A stretch of DNA of 37,496 nt from an uncultured Lentisphaerota bacterium (GCA_900320225.1 ONRL01000056.1:1-37496); one strand, 5' to 3'. Shown: positions 8,286 through 17,727, counted from the first letter of the stretch. Numbers and translations are program-made. The notes: generated by a model not told the origin, from the sequence alone.

Positions 8286-9773
8286 TTATGGATTCACGAC
8301 GACCGGCGCTGTCAGCAGTTCATCGCCGCACACGCGGTAGCAGTCGCGCGGCGTGATTGAGAACACGACCTCCTTTCCCTTCGGAAGCTCGTGCCGACCG
8401 AGTATTGAGACGCCCTCGGTGAACGACCGGTCGCCCGGCAGGTAATACCCGCGATTGAGGATGTAGGTGCGCAGAACCTGGCGTCCGTCCACAAGCGCGT
8501 TGATCACGTAGTCGAACACCTTGCCGCCGCCCTCCTGCGGACGCGCGCAGGGGAACTGCACGACCGCGCACGGCTTGCCCTTGAGCCCGGGCCCACAATA
8601 TTGGGGATTCACCGCGAACTCCACCGTCGCCTTCGCGTCGGACGGGAACTGCGGCGCAGGACGGCTCTCCGCGCGGCGGGTGAAGTCGTATTCGCCGCCG
8701 GGAATCGGCGGCAACGCGATCGCGCGGTCCTCGCACAGCGGACAGTCGAACGCCAGCGACCAAGCCTTCATCACGAGATGGTCGGCATAGACCTCGAACA
8801 ACACGCAATTGCGCCCGTCGTTGCCCGTCTGGGGCGGACAGAGCATGCGCTGGTTCTTGTAGCTCGGCCAATACGGAGCGCCGCCGTTGTCGTAATTGAA
8901 GACCCGATAAGAAGGCCCAGCCTCCGCGACCGCGCCGCAGCCGATGGACGTGAAGCGGCCTTGCCAGACGCTGCGTTCGTCGATCGGCGTGTTATGCGAA
9001 TGCCCGGAGAGTGCGACTGCGTTCGGGAAATCCGCAAGTATCCTGTGCATCGAGCGGTCAGGCCAGGCACCTCTTGCGTCCTCGCCGTAGCATGTGTGGG
9101 CCGGATGGCCGTGCTGGACGTAGAAGAACGGCTTGTTCTGGCGCAGCTCCGCCGCATGGGCGGCGAAAAATCCGCTGTAGTCCGGCCGGTGCCACCCTTT
9201 CTGGTAATCCATGCCGCGTGGATAATGCGCGCCGACGAAGGTGATGCCCTTTACCTCGCGCTTCCAGATGAGCTGATAGTCCTCGCCGAAGAGCTTCCGC
9301 CAGTTCGCGTTGATGTGTTCCCTGTCGTAGTCGAACCGAATCTTCCGCAGCTGCTCGTCGGTGTAGCGGCTCCAAAGTCCCGGCCACTGCCCGATCTCGT
9401 GGTTGCCGGTCACGAGCATGCGCTCGACCTTCTCGCCGTCGGACCGCTTCATACCGGGGAACACCTTGTTCCAGACCTCGACAAGCTTCTCAAGCTCCTC
9501 CATGCGCCCCGTGTGCGCCATGTCGCCGGAGAACACGACCGCGTCGGCCTTGTTCGCGTCAAACCAACGAAGCGCCTTCTCCAAGAAGTACGGCTGGCTG
9601 CGAAGCCCGAGGCGTTCGGGGTCGCCGCCCTCCTTCCAGCCGACGGCGATATGCACGTCGCTCGCCACGCCGAAACGCATGATGGGCTCGCCCGCCTTGG
9701 CGAATGCCGTCGCCGGCAACACCGCGCTCCCGAGGGCGGCACCGAATCCGCCTAAAAACGTCTTCCTTGTCAT
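8286..9773 (-). CDS. Exported calcineurin-like metallophosphoesterase
   Basis: A 495-residue protein with the metallophosphoesterase metal ligands in order: ASDVH (38-41), SGDM (82-85), GNHE (123-126), HGH (221-223) and GHSH (257-260). The N-terminus TRKTFLGGFGAALGSAVLP resembles a Tat signal with RK in place of RR, followed by an AFAKA cleavage-like site, so export is likely. A C-terminal beta-rich region (about 330-495) follows the catalytic domain. The start at 9773 is preceded by GGGGGA at 5-7 nt. A second protein of the same design lies at 19633-21075. It follows the GH27 gene by 31 nt on the same strand. The substrate is unknown; periplasmic phosphodiesters or phosphorylated glycans are plausible. 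Confidence 0.85.
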   Translation of the reverse strand: MTRKTFLGGFGAALGSAVLPATAFAKAGEPIMRFGVASDVHIAVGWKEGGDPERLGLRSQPYFLEKALRWFDANKADAVVFSGDMAHTGRMEELEKLVEVWNKVFPGMKRSDGEKVERMLVTGNHEIGQWPGLWSRYTDEQLRKIRFDYDREHINANWRKLFGEDYQLIWKREVKGITFVGAHYPRGMDYQKGWHRPDYSGFFAAHAAELRQNKPFFYVQHGHPAHTCYGEDARGAWPDRSMHRILADFPNAVALSGHSHNTPIDERSVWQGRFTSIGCGAVAEAGPSYRVFNYDNGGAPYWPSYKNQRMLCPPQTGNDGRNCVLFEVYADHLVMKAWSLAFDCPLCEDRAIALPPIPGGEYDFTRRAESRPAPQFPSDAKATVEFAVNPQYCGPGLKGKPCAVVQFPCARPQEGGGKVFDYVINALVDGRQVLRTYILNRGYYLPGDRSFTEGVSILGRHELPKGKEVVFSITPRDCYRVCGDELLTAPVVVNP

Positions 9774-9804
9774 CGCATCCCCCGTTCAAATCTTCGCGTC
9801 TTCA

Positions 9805-11760
9805 TCACTTGCAGCAGCGGACGAAGAGCGGCGCGTGCGGAGGAAGCTCAACCGTGAACGTGTCCTGGAACGTTCCGATGTCCTTCCGCCGCCACAGGTC
9901 GCGCAGGCGCACGGTTCCCGACAGCCCGGCATCCTTGAAATTGACGGTCACGCGGCGCTTGAACGGACAGAGGTTCACCGCGCAGATGGCCGTGGAACCG
10001 TCGCACAGCTTTTTCGCGAAGACGAGATCGTCGTTCGTGCTGACGACGATCTCCCCGGGCGCTTCGGCGACGTCCTGATCGACGTCGATGACCTCCGGAT
10101 TCACCAGCAGCTTGACCGTGAAATCGTCAATGACATTCATCTGGCAGGCGATCAGGAGCGGCGCGTTGAGAATCGCCCACATCGAAATGTGCGCGTACTG
10201 CTCGTTTGGCGTCAACAGCGTGTCATGGTCCCCAAGGACGCCAGTGCACACGCGCCCGACAACCAGCATGTCGGGATCGATCCAGAAGCCCGGATGCGCG
10301 TTCAGCCGATGGCGCGCGGCCGACCTGGCCGCCGCCAGCACGCATCCCCATCCGTCCTTCAGGTCGCCCCAGATGCGCTGGAGGTTCGAGCCGTTCGCCT
10401 CGGCGCCCTTCAGGCTCACCCCGCCCCCACAGAACGAATACACGAGGTCGCGCGGCTGGCGCAGCAGCTCGTCGTACAGCTGCCGGAACGGCTTGATCCT
10501 GTCGGCGTCGGTGGGCTTGCGCCCTTCCGTCTCCTTCTTGAGGATGTCCCTGTAGAAGCACCAGTCGTACTTGATGAAGTCCACCCCCCATGCGACCCAT
10601 GTCTCCACGTCCTGCGCCTCATGTCCATAGCTGCCTTCCTGCCGCGTGCAGGTCCGCGGACCCGGCGACGAGTAGATGCCGAACTTGAAGCCGAACGAAT
10701 GCAGATGGTCGCCAAGCGCCTTCATGTCGGGGAAGCGCTCGTTCGGACGGATCGTCCCGTCTTCGTTCCGGGCGACTTGCTTCTCAAAGGCTTGCCAGCC
10801 GCCGTCGATGTTGACATACGTCCATCCGTGGTCCGCCAGCCCCTTCTCCACGAACGCGGCCGCCGTCTCGCGAACGATCTTGTCGCTGACCTTGCATTCG
10901 TAGGCATTCCAGGAGTTCCAGCCCATCGGCGGCGTCAGGCAGAGCGTGTCGCCGACCCGGATCGTCAGCGTCCGCGTGGCCCGGCCGCACGCGTTGCTCG
11001 CGGCAAAGACCACCTTGTGGTCCCCGCGTTCCGCGATCGAACCCGTCAGCAGCCGGCTCCGCGCGTCGAACGCCAGCCCCTTCGGCAGCGCGCCGACGAC
11101 CGAAAGCGCCAGCGGCGCCTTGCCCGTTGCGGCTATGCGGTGCAGAATCGGCTTGCCGGGCCGCACCCCGTACGTCCACGTGCCGTTCAGGCGCGGCTCG
11201 GGGTCGTCCGGCGGCGTCAATATCCCGAATTGCGGCGTCTCGGCGCCCGACGTGTCCTCCTCGACCGCCACCACCCCGTCTTTTCCCTCGAACCGGACAT
11301 CCTGCCACAGCGCCAGCAGCTGCGGCGTCCCGAGCCAGTAGCCGCCGTCGACGCTTTCAAGCGCGATCATCCTTGCCCCGCTGACATCGGCCTCTATCGT
11401 CTTCGTGCCGTCGCCCGGACGCATGATTCCGGCATCGGCGACGAGCCTGCCGTCGGCGTAGACCTTGAACCCCATCTTCGTCGCCGCAATGTGCGTCGGC
11501 CCCCACTTGCGCTTGAGCGTGTAGATCGCCGGATCGAACCCCACCGTCGCCTTGAAGCGCCGGACGTCTCCGTTCGTGCGGAAGAAGCGCGCCGCGGGCG
11601 CATGCATGCGGAGCGTGCCGGGCGCATCGACAAGGTCACGGCTCTCACGGGCTTTCTCCTGCGCGACCGAAACCATGCGCGCCCCGCAGTCCGAACATGC
11701 CGCCACAGCGAATCCGGCCGGCACAAGCAGCGCGAGGGAAAGGAAACTATACGCCGTCAT
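9805..11760 (-). CDS. Secreted GH27 alpha-galactosidase with NPCBM and Ig-like domains
   Basis: A 651-residue protein that should release terminal alpha-galactose. Order of parts: signal peptide (1-21), an NPCBM-type carbohydrate-binding domain (about 45-155), a putative Ig-like segment (about 190-270, with LPKGLAFDARSRLLTGSI), then the GH27 barrel from TPPMGWNSWNAY (277-288). YVNIDGGWQ and FIKYDWC follow; Asp399 in KYDWC is the family nucleophile and Asp466 in WGDLKDGW the expected acid/base. WIDPDMLVVG and LTPNEQYAHISMW are also family signatures. The start is set by AAAGGAG seven bases before ATG 11760; an ATG 15 nt upstream overlaps that site and is unlikely. It begins 11 nt after the GH99-like stop, so it is the second gene of that unit. 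Confidence 0.92.
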   Translation of the reverse strand: MTAYSFLSLALLVPAGFAVAACSDCGARMVSVAQEKARESRDLVDAPGTLRMHAPAARFFRTNGDVRRFKATVGFDPAIYTLKRKWGPTHIAATKMGFKVYADGRLVADAGIMRPGDGTKTIEADVSGARMIALESVDGGYWLGTPQLLALWQDVRFEGKDGVVAVEEDTSGAETPQFGILTPPDDPEPRLNGTWTYGVRPGKPILHRIAATGKAPLALSVVGALPKGLAFDARSRLLTGSIAERGDHKVVFAASNACGRATRTLTIRVGDTLCLTPPMGWNSWNAYECKVSDKIVRETAAAFVEKGLADHGWTYVNIDGGWQAFEKQVARNEDGTIRPNERFPDMKALGDHLHSFGFKFGIYSSPGPRTCTRQEGSYGHEAQDVETWVAWGVDFIKYDWCFYRDILKKETEGRKPTDADRIKPFRQLYDELLRQPRDLVYSFCGGGVSLKGAEANGSNLQRIWGDLKDGWGCVLAAARSAARHRLNAHPGFWIDPDMLVVGRVCTGVLGDHDTLLTPNEQYAHISMWAILNAPLLIACQMNVIDDFTVKLLVNPEVIDVDQDVAEAPGEIVVSTNDDLVFAKKLCDGSTAICAVNLCPFKRRVTVNFKDAGLSGTVRLRDLWRRKDIGTFQDTFTVELPPHAPLFVRCCK

Positions 11761-11771
11761 GGATTCTCCTT

Positions 11772-14369
11772 TCACTGTGCGCGGGGCGCAAGGCGGACGG
11801 ATTCGATCGTCACGCGCAGGTCCGGCATCTGGGCCGGGTCGAAGCGGAAGTGGTTGATACGGCCGCGCCAGTTGCGATTTGCGCCCACGGGGAAGCGGTA
11901 GTCGTGGAACGCGCCGTCCACCGTCACGGGCAGCATGGCCGAGGCGACCTCCGCCACCTTGCGTCCGGGCCCCGCCCAGAAGAGCTGGCAGTTTCCGGCA
12001 CGCACGCGTCCTTCCACTTTCATGCGCACCACCACCTCGCTGAAGTCGCGCGCGTCGATGGGCGCGAACGACACGCAGACGGCCGGGTCACGCGTCGCCG
12101 TGCGGAACGTGATCCCGCGCGGCGAGGCCGCGAAGTCCGAGAGGCCCATCATCGAGCGCCAGCCCTGCGTGCCGCCGCCCGTGAAATCCCAGGCGGAGAC
12201 GCGCGGCATCGGCGCCGGCGGCGGAAGATCGTAGGGGCCGAGCCCCACGTCCTTCGGACCGTAGTTGACCGGCCAGCCGTCCTCCGGACGCTTGCAGAAC
12301 GTGTCACGCACCGCCTCGTAGAACCCGAACCCGAACTCCGCGTTCGGCTCGGCGTAGGAGCCCTCGCCCCATTCGTTGAGCGGCGCGAGGCAGAGGCGCT
12401 TCACGCCCGTCTCGTCCGCGAAGCGCTTCGCGTCCTGACAGATGCGGCGGAAGCCCTCCGCGCTCTTCCCGTAGATCTCGCAGTGGTCGTTCCACGGACG
12501 GTCGTCCCAGCCCGTCGAGAGGTTGGGCATGAACGGCAGGATGCCGGACGCCTGCCGCTTGCGCCATGCGGGCAGGCTCGCCTCCACGCAGAGGTCGTAG
12601 CTGTAGCGGCGGCCCGACTTGGCCTTGCCGCCGTGGTCCATGAAGTGGTAGATGCTCGTCATGTCGAAGCCGCGGTCCTTGCACGACTGCACGGCCTTCT
12701 CGCCCCAGTCCGCCTCGGGCCACTTCATCGCGATGAAGTAGATGCCCTTGTAGCCGGCCTCGCGCGCCATCTGGCGCGAGATGTCCAGCAGCTTCTTGCA
12801 GCCGCCCGGGCCGAGGTCGCGGTCCATGTTCGCCGCCGCCCAGATCCACACCACGGGCTTGTCGTCGATGCGCAGGTACTCGGGCGTGTTGAAGTAGTTC
12901 TCGATCCAGAACTTCGTCACGGCGCGCTGGTCCTCCTCCGAGTGGCTGCCCGCCGGGTTGTGGTTCGCCCACATCATCGCCCACTTCAGGTGGCGGCGGT
13001 ACTTCGCCTTGTAGAACGCCTTCACCCAGTGGTCGAGGTGCTGGCGGCCCTGGTGCCAGTACCAGTCCACGTAGAGCGTGCGGATGCCGTTTTCGACGAG
13101 CCACTTGATCTGCCAGTCCACCACCTCGGGGTTCGCCTCGTCGTACCAGCCCAGCACGGGCTTGCGCTCGGGGCACACGTTCCACACGCGCTGCCACGCC
13201 TCCACGCGCGGCCAGCCGGGGAAGTAGAGCGCGGCGATGTCGTAGTCGGTCTCGACCGGCTTCGGCTCGGGCACGTACGGCGCCTTCGGGAGGTTGAGCG
13301 AGGGCAGCACCTTCACGGGCACCGAAAAGGGAATCGGGGCGACGCCCTCCGCCTTCAGGAAGAGCCGCGCCGTGAATGAACAGGGCGCGTCGACCTCGAA
13401 CGCGGCGACGAAGGATTTCGTGTCAAGTCCGCAGAGGTCGCCGATGTCGGCGAGCGCGGCGGCGTTCGCGAGGCGGACGCCGGCCGGGAGCGGTCCGGCC
13501 GTCAGCGACACGTGGCGGGCGGTGCGGGTGCCGATGTTCTCGATCGACACGCGCACGGGCACCTGCTCGCCCACGCGGTTGAAGGCGTCCTCGGCGCGCG
13601 CACCCTTCACCACGAGGTCCGCCGGGATTTCGGGCTCCTCGCCCACAAGCGACGCGGACGAAACCTGCGCGGCGTCGACCACGAGATTCGTCCAGGAGAC
13701 TACCCCGCTCCAGTCGGAATCGGCGGCGAGGTCGAGGTAGATCCGGTGGACGCGTCCGTCTCCGGGATAGCGGAAACCCTTCTTGCGGAGGCCGCTGCGG
13801 ACCGACGAGGCCCAGCAGAACTGCCCCGTGCCGGGCTCATCCGCCTTCACGTCAAGGACAAGCCCGCCCCAGTCGGCTGCGGAGAACGCCGTCACCTTCG
13901 CCGAGGAGACGACGGCGACCGACGCCACGTCGAACACGCCGCCCTGCGCGCCGGAGGGCGGGAAGTCGAGGCGCAGCTGTCCGATGCGCGGCTGGCACTG
14001 CCAGAACGGACGCACCCGGTACTCGTGCCATTCGCCGTCGCCGATCCACTCGAAGCTGACGGACTGCTTCTGCACGGGCCCCTTGCCGGGCTCCATCCAG
14101 AAGATCTCGCCGGTGCCGGCGCGGTTTCCCTTCGCGCGGAGCACGATCTCCTGCGCGGCCGACGAGGCGAGGTCGAACGCTCCGCTGTAGAGGTGCGTGT
14201 CCACGCCGCCGCACACGACGTGAAGCGCGCCGTCCTTCACGGACGCCGAGGCGACCTGGTGCCCGCGCTTCGTCCATGTGGCGAGCGATTCGGGCGTGTT
14301 CCATTCAAACTTCCCCGCCCCCGCCACACAGGCGGCGAGCAGGCCAACGCACAAGAGACAGTTTTTCAT
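11772..14369 (-). CDS. Secreted GH99/WbsX-like glycosidase with flanking beta-sandwich domains
   Basis: An 865-residue exported protein (signal peptide 1-18). Residues about 20-260 look like one or two carbohydrate-binding beta-sandwiches, and about 262-375 like a CARDB/Ig-type spacer (VPVRVSIENIGTRTARHVSL). The catalytic-type module, about 375-735, opens with ALYFPGWPRVEAW and KPVLGWYDEANPEVVDWQI, continues with LYVDWYWHQG, and ends with LAPLNEWGEGSYAEPN, which is the hallmark of the GH99-like/WbsX family. A last beta-sandwich (about 745-865) resembles the N-terminal ones. GH99 enzymes are endo-mannosidases, but WbsX-like members are poorly characterised, so the reaction is inferred only. 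An extended -10 lies 6 nt before the ATG. It forms a two-gene unit with GH27. Confidence 0.8.
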   Translation of the reverse strand: MKNCLLCVGLLAACVAGAGKFEWNTPESLATWTKRGHQVASASVKDGALHVVCGGVDTHLYSGAFDLASSAAQEIVLRAKGNRAGTGEIFWMEPGKGPVQKQSVSFEWIGDGEWHEYRVRPFWQCQPRIGQLRLDFPPSGAQGGVFDVASVAVVSSAKVTAFSAADWGGLVLDVKADEPGTGQFCWASSVRSGLRKKGFRYPGDGRVHRIYLDLAADSDWSGVVSWTNLVVDAAQVSSASLVGEEPEIPADLVVKGARAEDAFNRVGEQVPVRVSIENIGTRTARHVSLTAGPLPAGVRLANAAALADIGDLCGLDTKSFVAAFEVDAPCSFTARLFLKAEGVAPIPFSVPVKVLPSLNLPKAPYVPEPKPVETDYDIAALYFPGWPRVEAWQRVWNVCPERKPVLGWYDEANPEVVDWQIKWLVENGIRTLYVDWYWHQGRQHLDHWVKAFYKAKYRRHLKWAMMWANHNPAGSHSEEDQRAVTKFWIENYFNTPEYLRIDDKPVVWIWAAANMDRDLGPGGCKKLLDISRQMAREAGYKGIYFIAMKWPEADWGEKAVQSCKDRGFDMTSIYHFMDHGGKAKSGRRYSYDLCVEASLPAWRKRQASGILPFMPNLSTGWDDRPWNDHCEIYGKSAEGFRRICQDAKRFADETGVKRLCLAPLNEWGEGSYAEPNAEFGFGFYEAVRDTFCKRPEDGWPVNYGPKDVGLGPYDLPPPAPMPRVSAWDFTGGGTQGWRSMMGLSDFAASPRGITFRTATRDPAVCVSFAPIDARDFSEVVVRMKVEGRVRAGNCQLFWAGPGRKVAEVASAMLPVTVDGAFHDYRFPVGANRNWRGRINHFRFDPAQMPDLRVTIESVRLAPRAQ

Positions 14370-14375
14370 GCCGCT

Positions 14376-14384
14376 AGTTTACCA
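14376..14384 (-). promoter_or_regulatory. Extended -10 promoter of the GH99-like gene
   Basis: Minus-strand TT-TGG-TAAACT ends 6 nt before ATG 14369. It fits TGn-TAnAnT; the expected transcription start coincides with the start codon, so the mRNA would be leaderless. No ribosome-binding site is visible. Confidence 0.6.
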
Positions 14385-14413
14385 AACGCGGCATGGTTCG
14401 GCAACGCCGGAAA

Positions 14414-16309
14414 CTATTTCAACATCAGCGCCGTGAGGAGCTTCGTGAAGCGCGCGGGGTCGGGAATCGCCGAACCCTCCGCGATGAGCGCCTGGTCGTA
14501 GAGCAGCTCCACGGCGTCCTTCAGCTCGTCGCCGGAGAGGTCCTTCATCTTCGCGACGAGCGGGTGGGAGGCGTTGATCTCGAGCGTGCGCTTCTCGTGC
14601 GGCACCTCCTGGTTCATGGCGCGCATCATGCGCTCCATCGAGGCGGAGAGCGCGTTCGCGCCCGCCACGAGGCAACAGGGGCTGTCCGCGAGGCGCGTCG
14701 ACACGCGCACGTCGGCCACGTTGTCCTTCAGCTGCTCCTTCACGGCGTCGAGGAACGGCTTGAGGTCGGCGGACGCCTTCTCGTTCGCCTCCTTCTCGGC
14801 CTTCTGCTCCTTCTCGCTGCCGAACTGGACGTCGCCCTTCGCGATGTCCACGAGCTTCTTGCCCTCGTACTCGCGGAAGGAGTCCACCAGCCACTCGTCC
14901 ACGGGGTCGACGAAGAACAGCACGTCGCAGCCGTGCTTGAGCGCCTGCTCGATCTGCGGGGAGTGGCGCGCCTCCTCGATGCGCTCGGCGGCAAGGAAGT
15001 AGATGTCCTTCTGGTCCTTCGGCATCGCCTTCACGTACTCGTCGAGGGAGATGAGCTTGCCGGCCTCGGTCTTCGCGCTCGGGTAGAGGACGATCTTCTT
15101 GATGCGGTCGGCGTTCTCCCAGTCGGTGTGGATGCCCTCCTTGAGGACGCGGCCGAAGGTGGTCCAGAACTTCAGGTAGTTTTCGGCGCGCTTCTCCTTC
15201 ATTTCCTGGAGGGTGGAGAGTATCTTGGACGTGACGGCCTGCTTGATCTTGCGGATCACGGCGTCGTCCTGGAGCATCTCGCGCGAGACGTTGAGGGGCA
15301 GGTCGGAGGAGTCCACCACGCCCTTCGTGAAGCGGAGGTATTCGGGAAGGAGCATCTCGAAGTCGTTGCCGATGAACACGTTGCGCACGTAGAGCGAGAG
15401 GCCGTGCTTCGTCTGGGGCATGTAGATGTCCATGCCGGCTTTTTCGGGCAGGAAGAGGAGCGCCTTGAACTCCACCTGGCCCTCGCCGGAGAAGTGAATC
15501 GTCTCGAGCGGGGGCGTGTAGTCGTGCGTGAGATGCTTGTAGAATTCGTCGTACTCCTCCTTCTTCACGTCCTTCTTCGGACGCTTCCAGAGGGCGACCA
15601 TCGTGTTGAGGGGCTTCGGCTCCTCGGGCTTCTTCTCCTCCTCGCCATCCTTCTTCTCCTCCTCCTTCTTCTCGGGCAGGCCCTTGAAGTAGATCGGGTA
15701 GGCGATGAAGTCGGAGTAGTTCTTCACGAGCTCGCGCACGCGCCATTCGTCGAGGTACTCGGCGAACTCGTCGCGGAGGTGGAGCATCACGCTCGTGCCG
15801 TAGTCGTCGCGCACGCCGTCCTCGACGGTGTAGGCGCCCGTGCCGTCGGACTCCCACTGGTAGGCGGCGTCGCCGCCGCGCTTCTTGGAGACCACGCGCA
15901 CCTTGTCCGCGACCATGAACGCGGCGTAGAAGCCCACGCCGAACTGGCCGATGAGCTCGGGCAGGTTGGCGCCGCCCTTCTCCTTGAGCGCCGCGCGGAA
16001 CGCCTTCGTGCCGGAAGAGGCGATCGTGCCGAGGTTCTTCTCGAGGTCTTCGGCGTCCATGCCCGCGCCGTTGTCGGAGATCATGAGCGTCTTGGCGTCC
16101 TTGTCGGCCACGATGTCGATGCGCCACGTGGGGTTGTCCGCCACGAGCTCCTTCTGGGTGAGGCCCAGGTACTTCGCGCGGTCGATGGCGTCGGACGCGT
16201 TCGACACGAGCTCGCGCAGGAAGATCTCCTTCTTCGAGTACAGCGAGTTCACCACGAGGTCGAGCATTTCCTTGATCTCGGCCTTGAACAGATGGTTCTT
16301 CTTTTCCAT
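14414..16309 (-). CDS. htpG: Chaperone HtpG (Hsp90)
   Basis: A 631-residue cytosolic Hsp90 chaperone, complete end to end. The GHKL ATPase domain shows RELVSNASDAIDRAKY (ATP/Mg site), DNGAGM, GTIASSGTKAF (lid) and GQFGVGFYAAFMVAD. The middle domain has YVRNVFI and DSSDLPLNVSREMLQ, including the catalytic-loop Arg region. The C-terminal dimerisation domain ends LLTALMLK. A Lys/Glu-rich insertion (about 208-230) replaces the short linker of E. coli HtpG. AAGGAT lies 6 nt before ATG 16309, and TTGGTTACT upstream may be a weak -10. No internal block is missing when compared with the E. coli protein, unlike recA in this window. Confidence 0.98.
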   Translation of the reverse strand: MEKKNHLFKAEIKEMLDLVVNSLYSKKEIFLRELVSNASDAIDRAKYLGLTQKELVADNPTWRIDIVADKDAKTLMISDNGAGMDAEDLEKNLGTIASSGTKAFRAALKEKGGANLPELIGQFGVGFYAAFMVADKVRVVSKKRGGDAAYQWESDGTGAYTVEDGVRDDYGTSVMLHLRDEFAEYLDEWRVRELVKNYSDFIAYPIYFKGLPEKKEEEKKDGEEEKKPEEPKPLNTMVALWKRPKKDVKKEEYDEFYKHLTHDYTPPLETIHFSGEGQVEFKALLFLPEKAGMDIYMPQTKHGLSLYVRNVFIGNDFEMLLPEYLRFTKGVVDSSDLPLNVSREMLQDDAVIRKIKQAVTSKILSTLQEMKEKRAENYLKFWTTFGRVLKEGIHTDWENADRIKKIVLYPSAKTEAGKLISLDEYVKAMPKDQKDIYFLAAERIEEARHSPQIEQALKHGCDVLFFVDPVDEWLVDSFREYEGKKLVDIAKGDVQFGSEKEQKAEKEANEKASADLKPFLDAVKEQLKDNVADVRVSTRLADSPCCLVAGANALSASMERMMRAMNQEVPHEKRTLEINASHPLVAKMKDLSGDELKDAVELLYDQALIAEGSAIPDPARFTKLLTALMLK

Positions 16310-16354
16310 TACTATCCTTCTTTCTTCAAACTAGTAACCAATTCCAAGCCTTTA

Positions 16355-16455
16355 ATTTTTTAGCCACAAAAATCGCAAAGTACACATAGCTCAGAACCTT
16401 TCTTCTGATAGTTTCCATTTCTTTGTGGTCTTTGTGTTCTTTGTGGCTAAAAATC
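16355..16455. repeat. Dispersed imperfect inverted repeat, AGCCACAAAG family (copy 1)
   Basis: The left arm begins TTTTTTAGCCACAAAAATCG and the right arm ends TTCTTTGTGGCTAAAAAT, its imperfect reverse complement. Within each arm the unit CTTTGTG or CAAAG recurs. It fills the gap between the htpG start and the rnpB 3' end and is far more AT-rich than its surroundings. A second copy lies at 22704-22789. It could also serve as a terminator for rnpB. Confidence 0.7.
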
Positions 16456-16456
16456 T

Positions 16457-16857
16457 CCATGGCTCCGCGCGGCGAATAAGCCAGATTCTGTTCACCGCCG
16501 CAAGGCGGCTCCGGTCATTCATCTACGCAATCAACCCGGGATTTCATCGCTTCTCCAGGCCAGAATCGAGTCCCGGCCCCAGGAGGGCGAACCGGACGGG
16601 CCGCCCGTTCAATCCCCTATTTGATCTTGCTCCGAGGAGGGCTTGCCGTGCGGACGGGCTCTCGCCTCGTCCCGGTGGTCTCTTACACCGCCCTTTCACC
16701 CTTGCCGTCTTTCGACGGCGGTCTGTTTTCTGTGGCGCTTTCCATCCGCGGCGCTTGCCGCCGCGCTCCCGGCTTTGACGGCCGGGTCCTCTGCCCTGCG
16801 GAGTCCGGACTTTCCTCACCCTTTCGGGCGCGACCGGTCACGCGCGCGGAGCCATGG
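16457..16857 (-). ncRNA. rnpB: RNase P RNA (bacterial type A)
   Basis: The catalytic RNA of RNase P, which removes 5' leaders from pre-tRNA. The minus strand carries the conserved core in the right order. Near the 5' end is GAGGAAAGTCCGGACTCC (16800-16817, P4 strand and CR-I). AGATGAATGACCGG follows at 16512-16525 (CR-IV), then ACAGAATCTGGCTTAT at 16477-16492 (CR-V and the P4 partner). The termini CCATGGCTCCGCGCG and CGCGCGGAGCCATGG pair as helix P1 and fix the ends to within a few bases. Length is about 400 nt, usual for the A type. It starts 9 nt after the zinc-ribbon gene stop and may be co-transcribed and trimmed, or driven from within that gene. Confidence 0.97.
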
Positions 16858-16865
16858 AGAAAATG

Positions 16866-17606
16866 TCAAAGATCGCGGTAGAGGATGCGGCCGCACATCG
16901 TGCAGACCACGGGGCCCACGGGCTTCCCGCCGGCCTCGACGAGCTTGGCGTTGCGGTCCACGCTCTGCCCGACGAACGGAGGCTGCTTCATGTGGCAGCC
17001 GTCACACACGTCGTCGGAGTTGAGCAGGACCACGGCGGGCCAGCGGCGCGTGCGCAGGCGCTCGTAGTAGAGGAGGGTGCGGGGGTCGGCGTCGGAAACG
17101 ACCTTCGCCTTCTCCGCGCGCTCCTGCTGCAGCTTGGCCAGTTCGGCGTTCACCACGGCGAAACGCGCGTCAAGATCGGCCACGAGGCCGTCGACGCCGC
17201 CTTGGTCGGCGTCCACGCGCGCCTGCGCGACCGCGACGTTCTTCTCAAAGGACGGCGTATCCTCTTCCAGCGCCAGCGCACGGTTCTCGGCCGTCTCGGC
17301 CTCGCGCTCCAGCCCCTCGATCTGCATGATCGACTGCTGCATTTCCTTGTTGGACTTGATCGACGTCAACGCGAGCTTGAGCGTATGGACCTTCGCGCGG
17401 ATCTGCTCCGCCTCGGACTCCTCCTTGCGGATCATGTCGCGATGCGCCTCGAGGTGGTTTTTCGCGAACTCGAGGGCGGCGTTCACCCCCGCAAGGCGGG
17501 CCGTCTCCTGCGCCTTGCGCTGCGGGATGTCCCGGGCTTCGCGCTCCAAGTCACGGATACGGGAGTCCGTGTCCTGAAGTTCAATCAACGGTTGTATCAC
17601 GTTCAC
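16866..17606 (-). CDS. C4-type zinc-ribbon coiled-coil protein (zf-RING_7 family)
   Basis: A 246-residue protein. Residues 1-175 are a long coiled coil rich in Glu, Ala, Arg and Leu (LIELQDTDSRIRDLEREARD onwards). The C-terminus has paired cysteines CDGCHMKQPP and CTMCGRILY, which make the C4 zinc ribbon of the family. Bacterial homologues are linked to nucleic-acid or secretion-associated roles but the function is unsettled. The start is taken as GTG 17606 because AGGAAGG lies about 8 nt upstream; an ATG 63 nt earlier gives an unlikely N-terminus that would overlap its promoter. It is divergent from the decarboxylase gene and lies immediately upstream of rnpB. Confidence 0.88.
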   Translation of the reverse strand: MNVIQPLIELQDTDSRIRDLEREARDIPQRKAQETARLAGVNAALEFAKNHLEAHRDMIRKEESEAEQIRAKVHTLKLALTSIKSNKEMQQSIMQIEGLEREAETAENRALALEEDTPSFEKNVAVAQARVDADQGGVDGLVADLDARFAVVNAELAKLQQERAEKAKVVSDADPRTLLYYERLRTRRWPAVVLLNSDDVCDGCHMKQPPFVGQSVDRNAKLVEAGGKPVGPVVCTMCGRILYRDL

Positions 17607-17647
17607 CGTAGTGTTCCTTCCTGGTCTTGTCAAAAAACGGAGTGTGT

Positions 17648-17653
17648 ATTTTA
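17648..17653 (-). promoter_or_regulatory. Putative -10 of the zinc-ribbon/rnpB unit
   Basis: Minus-strand TTCGG-TAAAAT lies about 42 nt before the GTG start, leaving room for a short leader with its ribosome site. It has CGG where other promoters here have TGG. It would serve a transcript running into rnpB. Confidence 0.35.
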
Positions 17654-17727
17654 CCGAATCCTCGGCCATCCGTCAATCCCCTCCGCCCTGACATTTTTTC
17701 AGCGCGGTGGCGCAGAGACGTCGATTG

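Noticed and set aside
14393-16363. 656-codon plus-strand frame antisense to htpG
   Set aside because: Low-complexity Leu/Val/His/Arg protein; HtpG on the other strand is unmistakable.
16425-16881. Several open frames over 16425-16881 on both strands
   Set aside because: They lie inside rnpB, whose conserved core is clear.
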